A stretch of 64,000 nucleotides of DNA, from the NCBI GenBank assembly GCA_938011325.1, contig CALLUD010000022.1, positions 1-64,000 on the forward strand. The letters run 5' to 3'. The stretch's first letter is position 1; every line of letters starts with the position of its first letter. Origin of the DNA: an uncultured Spartobacteria bacterium (lineage in GTDB: Bacteria > Verrucomicrobiota > Verrucomicrobiia > Chthoniobacterales > JAATET01). The notes beneath the pieces are model-generated. The model was given only the letters and a program-made list of their open reading frames with translations. It made no database searches and was not told the DNA's origin. The position numbers were made by a program, and so were the translations under genes. Below are positions 26,612 through 35,656 of the stretch, piece by piece.

Positions 26612-26731
26612 TTACGTCTTCTTCCTCATCATCTTCACCGCTTTCCCGACCTTGGAAAGGCCGGTCGCGATGAGATGACGTGATTCATCAATGCCGGAAA
26701 TGCCGGATTCCGGTGAAGACCATCGCGACAC
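26612..26731 (-). CDS. Possible small basic protein overlapping the purH end
   Basis: An open frame of 39 codons with GTG start, in a different frame from purH, overlapping its last 44 bases and ending just before pdxJ. The second half is strongly basic and helical-looking (HLIATGLSKVGKAVKMMRKK). There is no clear ribosome-binding site and no known family, so chance is quite possible. Confidence 0.25.
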   Translation of the reverse strand: MSRWSSPESGISGIDESRHLIATGLSKVGKAVKMMRKKT

Positions 26732-28211
26732 CGGCTTCGTCCGCGGCCTTGATCACTTCCTCATCGCGAACACTGCCACCCGGCTGAATCGCAGCCGTCG
26801 CGCCGGCCTCGGCGGCGGCGATCAATCCATCGGGGAATGGGAAAAATGCGTCACTGCAGACCGCGCTGCCCTTGAGGGACAATCCGGCCTCTTTCGCCTT
26901 CCAGACCGCGATCCGGGAGGAATCGACGCGCGACATCTGGCCTGCGCCAATGCCGAGCGTGCGGTCCGCCGCCGCATAGACAATCGCGTTGGACTTCACG
27001 TGCTTCACGACCTTCCAGCCGAACTCCATCGCCTCCAGTTCGGCCTTCGTCGGCGGACGCTTCGAGACGACCTTGTGTTCGAGCTCTTCGATGTCGGCGC
27101 TGTCGCTGTCCTGCACGAGCAGGCCGCCGAGCACCGAACGGACATCGCGCGTGTTTCCATCCGGCATCTTCAGCAGCCGCATGAGGCGAAGATTCTTCTT
27201 CTTCTGCAACAGCGCGCGCGCGTCGGAGTCGAAATCGGGCGCAATGATCACCTCGCTGAAAATCTCGCTGATCGCCTTCGCGAGCGCGGAGGTCACCGGG
27301 CGGTTCGTGATGATGATTCCCCCAAACGGCGCCTGCTTGTCCGTCGCGAATGCCTTTTCCCATGCGGCCTTGAGGTCGGGGTCCGTCGCCACGCCGCAGG
27401 GATTCGTGTGCTTAAGGATCGCGACGGTTGGCTTCGCAAATTCCGCGATGAGGTTCGTCGCGGCGGTGATATCGAGGATGTTGTTGTAGGAAAGCTCCTT
27501 GCCCTGCAGCTTCTCGAAATAGTCGCCGAAGTCGCCGTAGAGCTCGGCGCTCTGGTGCGGATTTTCGCCGTAGCGAAGCCGCTGCGCCAGCGGAACGGTC
27601 CGCGAAAATTGCCCGCAGCTCTCCTGCTCGCAGCCGAGGTAGTTTGCGATCGCGCGATCGTAGGACGAGGTGGTCGCGAACGCCTTCACCGCCAGCTTTT
27701 CGCGCAGCTTCAGCGTCGTGGCACCCTCGCCTTCCTTCATGGCTTCAAGCACCGATTCGTAGTCGGCGGGATCGGTCACCACCGTGACGGACTGGTAGTT
27801 CTTCGCGGCGCTGCGAATCATCGAAGGCCCGCCGATGTCGATGTTCTCGATGGCCTCCGCGAGAGTGACACCTTCCTTCGCGATGGTCGCCTCGAACGGA
27901 TACAGGTTCACCACGACGAGATCGATCGGGCGGATATCGTGCTCCTTCGCAGTCGCGACGTGCTCCTTGTTGTCACGCAGGTAAAGCAATCCGCCGTGCA
28001 CCTTCGGATGCAGCGTCTTCACGCGGCCGTCGAGAATTTCCGGCGATCCCGTGAAATCGGAAATCTCGATCACGGAAAGGCCGGCCTTTTGCAGGGCCTT
28101 GGCGGTGCCGCCGGTGGAAATGATTTCGACGCCGAGTTCCGCGATGCCACGTGCAAAATCGACGAGGCCGGTCTTGTCGGAAACGGAGATGAGTGCTCGC
28201 TGGATCTTCAT
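26688..28211 (-). CDS. purH: Bifunctional AICAR transformylase/IMP cyclohydrolase
   Basis: The last two steps of de novo purine synthesis. The 507-residue protein has the N-terminal cyclohydrolase (MGS-like) domain (ALISVSDKTGLVDFARG, ISTGGTAKAL, GRVKTLHPKVHGG) and the C-terminal transformylase with LRYGENPHQ, the catalytic KHTNPCG, APFGG and SDAFFPFPDG. The frame is open 60 codons upstream, but those overlap the MsbA gene end and carry no domain, so the start is set at MKIQRALIS. It lies 13 bases after the MsbA-like gene stop on the same strand. Confidence 0.97.
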   Translation of the reverse strand: MKIQRALISVSDKTGLVDFARGIAELGVEIISTGGTAKALQKAGLSVIEISDFTGSPEILDGRVKTLHPKVHGGLLYLRDNKEHVATAKEHDIRPIDLVVVNLYPFEATIAKEGVTLAEAIENIDIGGPSMIRSAAKNYQSVTVVTDPADYESVLEAMKEGEGATTLKLREKLAVKAFATTSSYDRAIANYLGCEQESCGQFSRTVPLAQRLRYGENPHQSAELYGDFGDYFEKLQGKELSYNNILDITAATNLIAEFAKPTVAILKHTNPCGVATDPDLKAAWEKAFATDKQAPFGGIIITNRPVTSALAKAISEIFSEVIIAPDFDSDARALLQKKKNLRLMRLLKMPDGNTRDVRSVLGGLLVQDSDSADIEELEHKVVSKRPPTKAELEAMEFGWKVVKHVKSNAIVYAAADRTLGIGAGQMSRVDSSRIAVWKAKEAGLSLKGSAVCSDAFFPFPDGLIAAAEAGATAAIQPGGSVRDEEVIKAADEAGVAMVFTGIRHFRH

Positions 28212-28224
28212 GAATGGTTGGGGT

Positions 28225-30066
28225 TCAAGCCGCGACGGCGGCTTCTTCGTGCTGGAACTGAATCTCGTAGAGGCGGCGGTAGAGGCCGCTCTTTTCGAGC
28301 AGTTCCCGATGGGTGCCGATCTCGACAATCCGCCCTTCGTCCATGACGACGATCTGGTCGGATTTGAGAATCGTGGAAAGACGATGCGCAATGGCGATCA
28401 CCGTGCGCCCCTCGGCAAGCCGCTCGAGCGCGGCCTGAATGATGCGTTCGCTCTCGCTGTCGAGCGCGGAGGTCGCCTCGTCGAGAAGAAGAATCGGCGC
28501 GTTCTTGAGCAACGCGCGGGCGATCGCGAGCCGCTGCTGCTGGCCGCCGGAAAGAAGACTTCCCTTGTCGCCGACAATCGTGTCGTAGCCCTTCGGCTGC
28601 GCCATGATGAAGTCGTGCGCATACGCGAGTTTCGCCGCCGCTTCGATTTCCTCCCGCGTTGCGTCGAGCCGGCCGTAACGGATGTTCTCGTAGATCGTGT
28701 CGTGGAAGAGAAAACTCTCCTGCGTCACGATGCCAATCTGCTCGCGAAGTGACTGCTGGGTGATCGTGCGAATGTCGCGCCCGTCGAGCCGGATTACTCC
28801 CGACTGCGGATCGTAGAAACGCAGCAGCAGCGCGAGCATCGTTGTCTTCCCCGCCCCGCTGGCGCCCACCAGCGCGTATTGTTTCCCGGCCTCGATGGTC
28901 AGCGAAACATTTCGCACCGCCATCTTGTCGGGACCGTAGCCGAAGGTCACGTCGTCGAACTCGATCTCGCCGCGGGCGCTCTTGATCTCCACGGCGTCGG
29001 GCGCGTCAGCAATCGTCGGCTTGGTCGCCATGATCTCGAAGATGTAGGTCGAGGAGGCCAGGCACTTCTGCATGAGCATCGGAATTCTGCTGAGCGCCTT
29101 CACCGGGTTGTAGAGCAGGAAGATGCCCGCGCACAAAGCCGCGAACTTCATGAAACTGATGTCGAAGTAAATGACGTAGATCAGGGCAAAGACCACGCCG
29201 ATCGCGGAGACCGACTCGATCAAGGGCTGGACGATATCGATGCTCTTGCGCACGCGCATGCTGTTCTGGCACTGCACCGTGCTGGAGCGATTGAATTGCT
29301 CGGCCTGATATCCCTCGCGGGCGAAGGATTTGATGACGCGGATGCCCGCAAACGTCTCCTGCAGGATCACCGCCATCTGGCCGGCCTCGTTTTCCTCGGC
29401 CTTGCCGGCCTTGCGCACCTTCCGTCCGAAAATCACGACCGGCAGAATGCAGATCGGGAAAAGGACGAGCGTCGTGAGACTGAACCGCCAGTCGATCCAG
29501 ACCAGCGCGGCGACGCCGGAGATCACCGCAATGGGATCCTTCACCAGATCGCCCGCGATCGACATCAACGCGTTCTGCGCCATGCGTGTGTCATTGAGCA
29601 CGCGCGAGATGAGCTTGCCGGTTTTTGCGCGATTGAAGAAGTCGAGCGACTGCGAAGTGATGTGCGCGAACAGCTGGCTGCGCAGATCGCGCAACACGCG
29701 AAAGCTCACCCACGCCATGCAGTAGGAGTTAAGGTAGGAAAAGATTCCACGCGCAATGATGGCGAGCGGGATGAGCAGGATCACCCACACGAAGTCACCC
29801 ACCTCGTGCATGCTCGGTCCGCCATCGGCCGCGGCGAGAGGGTTCGCCTTTCCCATGTCGAAGCCGCCCTCGGGAAACGCCTTGTCCCCGACGAACTTGA
29901 TGACCAGCGGAAACACGCCATTCAGCAGCCCCGCGAGCACGCCGAACCCCAGCCCCATCGCAAAACGCGCACGGTAGGGATGCAGGTAGGCAGCCAGCGA
30001 GAGATACGGTCGCCAAAGCTGGCGAACGAGCTGCGGAAACGGGATCTTCTTCTTGGAATCGGCCAT
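28225..30066 (-). CDS. msbA: MsbA-like ABC exporter (permease-ATPase fusion)
   Basis: A 613-residue half-transporter expected to flip lipid A-core or other lipids across the inner membrane. Six membrane spans occupy about 35-340. The ATPase domain has Walker A GASGAGKTTM (401-410), Q-loop ESFLFHDTI, signature LSGGQQQRLAIARALL, Walker B ILLLDEATSALD and switch His in IAHRLSTI. An extra periplasmic stretch of about 30 residues between spans 1 and 2 (DKAFPEGGFDMGKANPLA) is longer than in E. coli MsbA. The substrate is inferred from family and from kdsD/gmhA nearby; a drug or peptide exporter is the alternative. Confidence 0.85.
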   Translation of the reverse strand: MADSKKKIPFPQLVRQLWRPYLSLAAYLHPYRARFAMGLGFGVLAGLLNGVFPLVIKFVGDKAFPEGGFDMGKANPLAAADGGPSMHEVGDFVWVILLIPLAIIARGIFSYLNSYCMAWVSFRVLRDLRSQLFAHITSQSLDFFNRAKTGKLISRVLNDTRMAQNALMSIAGDLVKDPIAVISGVAALVWIDWRFSLTTLVLFPICILPVVIFGRKVRKAGKAEENEAGQMAVILQETFAGIRVIKSFAREGYQAEQFNRSSTVQCQNSMRVRKSIDIVQPLIESVSAIGVVFALIYVIYFDISFMKFAALCAGIFLLYNPVKALSRIPMLMQKCLASSTYIFEIMATKPTIADAPDAVEIKSARGEIEFDDVTFGYGPDKMAVRNVSLTIEAGKQYALVGASGAGKTTMLALLLRFYDPQSGVIRLDGRDIRTITQQSLREQIGIVTQESFLFHDTIYENIRYGRLDATREEIEAAAKLAYAHDFIMAQPKGYDTIVGDKGSLLSGGQQQRLAIARALLKNAPILLLDEATSALDSESERIIQAALERLAEGRTVIAIAHRLSTILKSDQIVVMDEGRIVEIGTHRELLEKSGLYRRLYEIQFQHEEAAVAA

Positions 30067-30116
30067 CAGGCAGCGGAAAAGCTATACAACGCGTCTCGCG
30101 GGCGAAACAAAAAGGT

Positions 30117-31202
30117 TCAGGGACGCGGCCGGACCAGATCGAGATACCAGCCCGCCAATTCCGGCCCGCACACCAGCCAGAGCGCCGCGCCGAGGGCAAG
30201 ATAGGGTCCGTAGGGAATCTTTCCGCCGGATTGCCCGCGCGAGACGAGCAGCGTGGTGCCGCCCACCAGCGCACCGACCACCGACGACATCGCGATCGTG
30301 AAAACGACCGCCTGCCAGCCGAGGAACGCGCCGATGCAGGCGAGAAATTTCACATCGCCGAATCCCATTGCCTCCCGCGGAATCACCACCGCCGTCAGCA
30401 CGCCGCTGAACTCCTCGACTTCCTCGATGGGTGTCTCGACGCCTTCGAAAATCACGCGGTTGTAGAAAATGCGGACCTGACAATCCTTCGCGACGCGACC
30501 TCCGAGCCGTGCTTCGCGACATTCGAGAACAAGCGCATCGGATTCGCGGCTGAAAATCTCCTCCCACGGCCACGTCTCGCCGCCAATGACGAGGCGCGGA
30601 TTCTCCGGATCCGGCTCGAAGCGGAATGGCTCCGGTTGCTCGGGGGTCAGGCGTTTCTTCCCGAAAGCAAGCTTCCCAAGCTCGACGATCACCCACAAGG
30701 CGCCCCAGCCCAGCGTGGCGGCGGCGACCGACCAGCCAAGCGCCATCCAGCGGGAGTCGGTCTGCATCAGGCCCGGCAGCGCGACACTGAGCAGCACCCC
30801 CGCAACCGTGCCACCCAGCGTGATTTCGTCGGGAATGATGTAATGCTCGAAATCGATGAACGTTGCCGCGATGAGCAACGCGGCAAAGAGCCAGTAGGCC
30901 GGCGCAAGCGGAACGCCGAACTTCAGCCAGATGCCGAGGAATGCGAGCGCGGTCAGCAACTCGACGAGAAAATACCGGAACGCAATGGGCGCCCCGCATT
31001 GCGCGCATTTGCCGCGCAGCACGAGCCAGCTGATGAGTGGAAGATTGTGATACCAGGGAATCGTCGCGTTGCAGCTCGGGCAGAAGGACCGCTTCGGCTG
31101 ATCGAGCCGGATGCCCCGCGGAAGCCGATGAATGCAGGCGTTGAGAAACGAGCCGACGATCGCGCCCAAAACAAACGCGAAGACCGTCAGCACGGTCGTC
31201 AT
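30117..31202 (-). CDS. Prepilin peptidase (A24) with inserted domain
   Basis: Cleaves and N-methylates type IV prepilins or type II secretion pseudopilins. Seen: the N-terminal zinc-binding cysteines 41/44 (CPSC) and 66/69 (CAQC), and the catalytic aspartates Asp117 (FIDFEHYIIPDE) and Asp283 (GFGDVK). At 361 residues it is about 70 longer than usual: a soluble stretch of roughly 95 residues (about 178-272, including GGETWPWEEIFSRESD and CQVRIFYNRVIFEG) is inserted before the second aspartate. The downstream end of gmhA overlaps its start (ATGA). No pilin genes are in the window. Confidence 0.92.
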   Translation of the reverse strand: MTTVLTVFAFVLGAIVGSFLNACIHRLPRGIRLDQPKRSFCPSCNATIPWYHNLPLISWLVLRGKCAQCGAPIAFRYFLVELLTALAFLGIWLKFGVPLAPAYWLFAALLIAATFIDFEHYIIPDEITLGGTVAGVLLSVALPGLMQTDSRWMALGWSVAAATLGWGALWVIVELGKLAFGKKRLTPEQPEPFRFEPDPENPRLVIGGETWPWEEIFSRESDALVLECREARLGGRVAKDCQVRIFYNRVIFEGVETPIEEVEEFSGVLTAVVIPREAMGFGDVKFLACIGAFLGWQAVVFTIAMSSVVGALVGGTTLLVSRGQSGGKIPYGPYLALGAALWLVCGPELAGWYLDLVRPRP

Positions 31203-31765
31203 TCCTTCGGAAGCCGCTCTTCGAGCAGCTCGCAGATCACGTGAAGCAGAAACTTCTGCGCTTCCTGGATGCGCGCCGTCTCCGTGCCCTCCACGATGAC
31301 CTCGATCTCGGCGGCACCTTTCGTGAAACCGCCCTGGCGTCCGAGCAGCGCGATCGTGCGCATCTTCCGCCGGCGGGCCTCTTCGAGCGCGTCGACGAGG
31401 TTGCGCGACTTGCCGCTCGTGGAGATCACCAGCAGCACATCGCCCTCCTGGCCAAACGCCCTCACCTGTCGCGCGAAGGCTTCCTGATACGAATAGTCAT
31501 TCGAGATGGCCGTGAGCAGGCCGGCGTCGACATTCAACGCAAGCGCCGGATAGGGCCGGCGATCCTCCTTGAACCGGCACGTGAACTCGGTCGCGATGTG
31601 CGCCGCATCCGAGGCGCTGCCGCCGTTTCCGCAAAGCAGGAGCTTGTGGCCGGCGAGAAACGCCGCCTCGATGACTCCCGCGATTTCGAGAGTCACGGCC
31701 TCGTGTGCCTTCAGCGCCTCGAGGGACGCGATGGCATCCTTGAGCGATTGCTTGAAATGGCTCAT
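31199..31765 (-). CDS. gmhA: Phosphoheptose isomerase-type SIS protein
   Basis: A 188-residue single SIS-domain protein of the GmhA/DiaA group. GmhA makes D-glycero-manno-heptose 7-phosphate for the LPS inner core. Seen: LLLCGNGGSASDAAHIATEF, SNDYSYQEAF, VISTSGKSRNL, and a C-terminal helix with Gln/His in IQEAQKFLLHVICE, matching the active-site ligands of GmhA. It overlaps the prepilin peptidase (ATGA downstream) and the hypothetical gene upstream (ATGA), forming a three-gene coupled unit. Confidence 0.87.
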   Translation of the reverse strand: MSHFKQSLKDAIASLEALKAHEAVTLEIAGVIEAAFLAGHKLLLCGNGGSASDAAHIATEFTCRFKEDRRPYPALALNVDAGLLTAISNDYSYQEAFARQVRAFGQEGDVLLVISTSGKSRNLVDALEEARRRKMRTIALLGRQGGFTKGAAEIEVIVEGTETARIQEAQKFLLHVICELLEERLPKE

Positions 31766-32262
31766 GGCTGATCGAACGCAAGACGCGGATCGACGGTGAG
31801 CAATGCATCCAGATCCGGCCAGGCCTCACCGCCCTCGGGTTGAAAGAGGTGCAGGTAAATCTTCACCGCAAACGGCGGATACTTCGCCAAGAGAGCATCC
31901 ACGGCCGCGTCGAGCTTTTCGCGCGCGGGCTGCGGCGGAATTTCGTCGATGAGCCCCTCGTTGTGCTGAATGTCCAGCGCATCGAGAAAGTCCTCGAGCA
32001 TCTTGCGATGGGGACCGAGCAGCCAGTTTTGGAGCACTTCGAGGCCGAGGTCTTCGTTCGACGGCAGCGCGAGCACGGAGCGCATCCATTCATGCCGGTC
32101 CACCCTCGGCTTTCTTTCGAGAAACACGGGGCGCAACCTCCGGCGGGAAGCCGTCACTTGCATGCAGCCCTTGTAGGCGTCGCGGTTTGCCTCGTGCAAG
32201 GATTCAAAAAGCTCATGCGCCTCCGCGGGCGTGAGACGGGAAAAAATTTCGCAGGAAGTCAC
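31762..32262 (-). CDS. Conserved-looking cytoplasmic protein of unknown function
   Basis: A 166-residue, mostly helical protein with no signal peptide. It opens with LTPAEAHELFESLHEANRDAY and has RKPRVDRHEWMRSVLALP and a C-terminal YPPFAVKIYLHLFQPEGG. No family is recognised. Its stop overlaps gmhA by ATGA, which argues that it is a real gene at the head of the gmhA-prepilin peptidase unit. Confidence 0.75.
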   Translation of the reverse strand: MTSCEIFSRLTPAEAHELFESLHEANRDAYKGCMQVTASRRRLRPVFLERKPRVDRHEWMRSVLALPSNEDLGLEVLQNWLLGPHRKMLEDFLDALDIQHNEGLIDEIPPQPAREKLDAAVDALLAKYPPFAVKIYLHLFQPEGGEAWPDLDALLTVDPRLAFDQP

Positions 32263-32438
32263 GATTGGGTCATTCAGTCAGGCCGGGCCCGTCGGGGCCG
32301 CGGCAGGGTTGACCGTATCGGTGATGCGTTTGCCGGAGTCAAGTCACAGCCGGCTTGCGATTGCACGGCGATCAAGACCCATTTGCGATATGCCACGGCA
32401 TTTGACACTGTCCCTCAAAGCCGCTTTCATCGGCGCGC

Positions 32439-32954
32439 ATGAGATGGATCCCCGCCGCGCTTCTGGCTGTCACCGCGCTCCTTTCCGGCTGCGCGGGCAC
32501 ACAGCAAAGGCCGGTGTATCTCGAGCGGGCAAACGTGCTGCCGGTGAGCATCGACGACCGGTTCCAGTTCCGCAAACAGCAGCTTTTCTTCAACGACCCG
32601 CGCTTTTACGTGGAGACCACGAGCGAATCGATGCGCTTCTTCCGCATGCGCATGAATCACGGCGCCGTGACCCCACGGGACATCGACGAGGTGACCGGAA
32701 ATTACTTCACCTTTTTCTGGCGGGCGGACACGAAAGCCGACGTCACCGTGCGGCTCGAATACCGTCAGGCAGCGCTCGGCAACTACGTGATGGCGCAGGA
32801 ACTTTACTACCCGAATGCGAAGGGCTCCTACAAATCGGAGTTCCGTGTCACCGGCGACGAGTATCTGGAGCACGGAAAGGTCACGGCCTGGCGCGCCCTG
32901 CTCATCGTCGACGGCCGCATTGTTGCGCTCAACCCCTCGTTCATGTGGAAATAG
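32439..32954 (+). CDS. Predicted lipoprotein of unknown function
   Basis: A 171-residue protein with a clear lipobox (LLSGC, Cys18) after a short hydrophobic signal, so probably an outer- or inner-membrane lipoprotein. The mature part is beta-rich, with RADTKADVTVRLEYRQ and WRALLIVDGRIVALNPSF. No known family is recognised. It is divergent from the hypothetical at 31762-32262 and lies 45 bases upstream of the STAS gene on the same strand. Confidence 0.8.
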   Translation: MRWIPAALLAVTALLSGCAGTQQRPVYLERANVLPVSIDDRFQFRKQQLFFNDPRFYVETTSESMRFFRMRMNHGAVTPRDIDEVTGNYFTFFWRADTKADVTVRLEYRQAALGNYVMAQELYYPNAKGSYKSEFRVTGDEYLEHGKVTAWRALLIVDGRIVALNPSFMWK

Positions 32955-32999
32955 ACCGGTGGGCACTTGCATTGACACCTGCTCGACCGGCGACATAGT

Positions 33000-33524
33000 T
33001 TGCCACGTATCGTGAGTTTGAAGTCCGCGATTTTAGCCGGCCTCTCCGACCAGAAGGTCTGGCTCCGAGTGGAGGGGCGGGGCACGTTTCAGACCAGCTC
33101 CGGGCTCAAGGAGTATGTCCGCCGCATGATCCAGCGCGGCCACCGCGATTTCATCATCGATCTCTCCCAGTGCGAGCTCATGGACTCCACGTTCATGGGC
33201 ACCATGGCGGGAATCGCCCTGCGCCTGCGGGAGATCGGCAGCGGCAGCCTCACGGTGATGAATCCGAACCCCCGCAACTTCCAGTTGCTTGAAAATCTCG
33301 GCCTCGATCACCTCTTTCAATTTGCCCGACCCGGCGAGAGCGTGGAAGCCCCCCGGTCCGAAAAGGAAGTGCGCGTCGACGCGGAAGGTGCCGAGGAGCA
33401 GCGAACGACGATTCTCTCGGCTCACGAGGCGCTGGTCGAGGCGGACCCCGAGAACGAAGCCCGATTCAAGGATGTCCTCGAACTCCTCAAACAGGAAGCG
33501 GCGCAGGACCCGGGCGACTCCTAG
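33000..33524 (+). CDS. STAS-domain anti-sigma factor antagonist-like protein
   Basis: A STAS domain of about 110 residues (RGTFQTSSGLKEYVRRMI, IIDLSQCELMDSTFMGTMAG) followed by a charged C-terminal extension of about 60 residues. The Ser in MDSTFMG is at the position phosphorylated in SpoIIAA/RsbV-type proteins. The start is TTG 33000 or GTG 33012; no ATG is available before the domain. It precedes the SpoIIE-type phosphatase gene, its likely dephosphorylating partner in a partner-switching system. The matching kinase and sigma factor are not in the window. Confidence 0.85.
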   Translation: MPRIVSLKSAILAGLSDQKVWLRVEGRGTFQTSSGLKEYVRRMIQRGHRDFIIDLSQCELMDSTFMGTMAGIALRLREIGSGSLTVMNPNPRNFQLLENLGLDHLFQFARPGESVEAPRSEKEVRVDAEGAEEQRTTILSAHEALVEADPENEARFKDVLELLKQEAAQDPGDS

Positions 33525-33608
33525 TCGCATGCCATGATGCCCGGGGGAATCGACGGCAAACCGATCGCGTGCATGCGGCGAACCGGCCTCCATCGATCCC
33601 GCTAGCGA

Positions 33609-35039
33609 ATGTGGGCATTTGTTTTCTTTCTGCTCTTCGTCGCGACGTTCATCGCGCTCGTCGTGACGCTGGTCGTGATGTCGCGCCGCATCAGCGCGAT
33701 CGAAAAGGCCCGCGCGGCCATCGAACTCGAGGAAGGGCGCGTCTTTGAATTTCTTCACGGGCTCGGCGAGGCCTTTTCGGAAGGCGTCCGGGCGTCCGAT
33801 CTTCACCGGCTGATCGTCGAGAGCGCCACCCGAATCCTCGATGCCCATGCGGGCTGCCTCTACCTGATGGGCCGCGACAATGCCTCGATGGTGCCTGCAT
33901 TCATCTCGAAGGCGTGTCCCCCGCTCGTGGCGGTGCCGGATCACATTCTCGAGCAGGGCGTCAACACACCAATCGCCATCGAGAGCTACGTGCGCCTGCA
34001 TTCGGTAAGGTCGGGCGAAGGTCCGATCGGAGAGGCATGGGAGTCGGGCGTGGCACGGGTGCTGACGTCCGAACTCGATCCGCTCAATGCGCACCGCGAC
34101 CGCTCGCTGCAGATCGGCTCGGCACTCGTCGGCCCGCTCATTTACCGGCGGCAATGCCTCGGCGTGCTGGCAGTGACCACCGACCCCGGCGCGGCGAGAT
34201 TCACCGAGACGGACGTGAAGATTTTCCACAACGTCTGCGAGCAATCCGCCTTCGCGCTCTACAACGAGCGGGTCTACCTCGAGGCGTCGGAGAAAAAGCG
34301 GCTCGACCACGACCTCGAGATCGCCCGGGAAATCCAGAGCATCCTTCTTCCCTCCGATCCCCCGCCCTCACCCGGATTCGAGATCAGCGGGCTCAACATC
34401 CCCGCCCGCCAGGTGAGCGGAGATTATTTCGACTACATTGTCATCGACGAAAACCGCACCGGCGTGGCCATTGCGGATGTCTCGGGCAAGGGCGTGCCCG
34501 CGTCGCTCATCATGGCGATGTGCCGGAGCGTGATTCGCAGCCAGGCGCCGGGGAAGACTTCCGCCGCCGAGGTCCTTCACCGGGTCAACCGGCAGCTTTA
34601 CCCCGACATCAAGGAGGACATGTTCATCAGCATGGTCTATCTGGTGCTCGACGCACACTCCGAGAACGTGTGCCTCGCCCGCGCCGGCCACGACCCGCCC
34701 ATGGTTTATCGCGCCGCCACAGGCAAGGTGGAATTGGTGAATCCCAAGGGGATGGCGCTGGGAATTGACAGTGGAGAGGTGTTCGATAGAGTCTGCGGCG
34801 ACTTCGAGTTTAGGCTCGAACCGGGTGATTGCCTGCTGCTTTACACGGACGGGTCCACCGAGGCGCTCAATGCAAAAAGCGAGGAATTCGGAGCGGAACG
34901 CCTCGTGCGCAGCCTGCAGGAAAGCGCAACCGGCTCGACAGCAAACGTGATCCGCAGGATCACCGAGGACATCAGGAGCTTTGTCGGAAATTTCGCACAA
35001 TACGACGACATCACTTTAATCGCGATACGCAAGTTATGA
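33609..35039 (+). CDS. GAF-SpoIIE serine phosphatase
   Basis: A 476-residue membrane-anchored PP2C-type phosphatase (RsbU/SpoIIE group). One transmembrane helix (2-24), a short coiled linker, a GAF domain (about 45-220), then the helical linker EIAREIQSILLP and the phosphatase domain. It has the expected metal-binding residues: SGDYFDY, IADVSGKGVPASLIMA, LARAGHDPP, LLYTDGSTEALN and the terminal QYDDITLI. It likely dephosphorylates the STAS protein encoded just upstream in response to a ligand of the GAF domain. Its stop overlaps the grpE start (ATGA), tying this signalling pair to the chaperone genes. Confidence 0.93.
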   Translation: MWAFVFFLLFVATFIALVVTLVVMSRRISAIEKARAAIELEEGRVFEFLHGLGEAFSEGVRASDLHRLIVESATRILDAHAGCLYLMGRDNASMVPAFISKACPPLVAVPDHILEQGVNTPIAIESYVRLHSVRSGEGPIGEAWESGVARVLTSELDPLNAHRDRSLQIGSALVGPLIYRRQCLGVLAVTTDPGAARFTETDVKIFHNVCEQSAFALYNERVYLEASEKKRLDHDLEIAREIQSILLPSDPPPSPGFEISGLNIPARQVSGDYFDYIVIDENRTGVAIADVSGKGVPASLIMAMCRSVIRSQAPGKTSAAEVLHRVNRQLYPDIKEDMFISMVYLVLDAHSENVCLARAGHDPPMVYRAATGKVELVNPKGMALGIDSGEVFDRVCGDFEFRLEPGDCLLLYTDGSTEALNAKSEEFGAERLVRSLQESATGSTANVIRRITEDIRSFVGNFAQYDDITLIAIRKL

Positions 35040-35650
35040 CCAAATCGACCGAATCGACTGCGGAGGACATGGTAAAGCCGACGAACGATCCGTCCGGGAC
35101 GGAGGAAAATCCGGCCGCCGCCAGCGATGCGTCTCCGGCCGACGAGAAGCCGGCCCAGGAAACATCGGCCGAGGAGAAGTCCGCCCCGGCACCGGAGGAA
35201 AAGTCCCAGCCGGTGGATGAAGCCGCGAAGTTCAAGGACCTGTATCTTCGCAGCCAGGCGGACCTCGACAACTTCCGCAAGCGCACGGCCCGCGAGCGCG
35301 AGGAGGCGATCAAGTTTGCGAACGCGGCGCTGCTCGAGCGGCTCCTCCCGATTCTGGACAATTTCGACCTCGGCCTCGAGGCCGCACGCAAGAGCGAAGG
35401 CGCCGAGGGCATCCTGCAGGGAATGTCGATGGTGCGGAAGCAGCTCGATGACTTCCTGCGCGACAGCGGCGTCGAACCGATCGAGGCGGAGGGTGCGGAA
35501 TTTGATCCCAACTTCCACGACGCTCTCGGCCAGGAAGCCAGCACGGAAGTGCCGGAAGGAAAAGTGATCCGCCAGATGCGCCGTGGCTACAAGCTGCACG
35601 GGCGCCTGCTGCGTCCGGCCGCGGTGATCGTTTCCAAGGGCGCGGAATAA
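35036..35650 (+). CDS. grpE: Nucleotide exchange factor GrpE
   Basis: A 204-residue co-chaperone that releases ADP from DnaK. An acidic, low-complexity N-terminus of about 60 residues leads into the coiled coil (LYLRSQADLDNFRKRTARE) and the beta domain (GVEPIEAEGAEFDPNFHDAL, then GYKLHGRLLRPAAVIVSKG), the family signature. The start is the ATG overlapping the upstream phosphatase stop (ATGA). dnaJ follows after six bases. dnaK is not in the window. Confidence 0.96.
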   Translation: MTKSTESTAEDMVKPTNDPSGTEENPAAASDASPADEKPAQETSAEEKSAPAPEEKSQPVDEAAKFKDLYLRSQADLDNFRKRTAREREEAIKFANAALLERLLPILDNFDLGLEAARKSEGAEGILQGMSMVRKQLDDFLRDSGVEPIEAEGAEFDPNFHDALGQEASTEVPEGKVIRQMRRGYKLHGRLLRPAAVIVSKGAE

Positions 35651-35656
35651 CGGCGG

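Noticed and set aside
33533..33604. A 23-codon ORF (MMPGGIDGKP) between the STAS and phosphatase genes
   Set aside because: Too short, no conserved pattern and no ribosome-binding site; probably chance.
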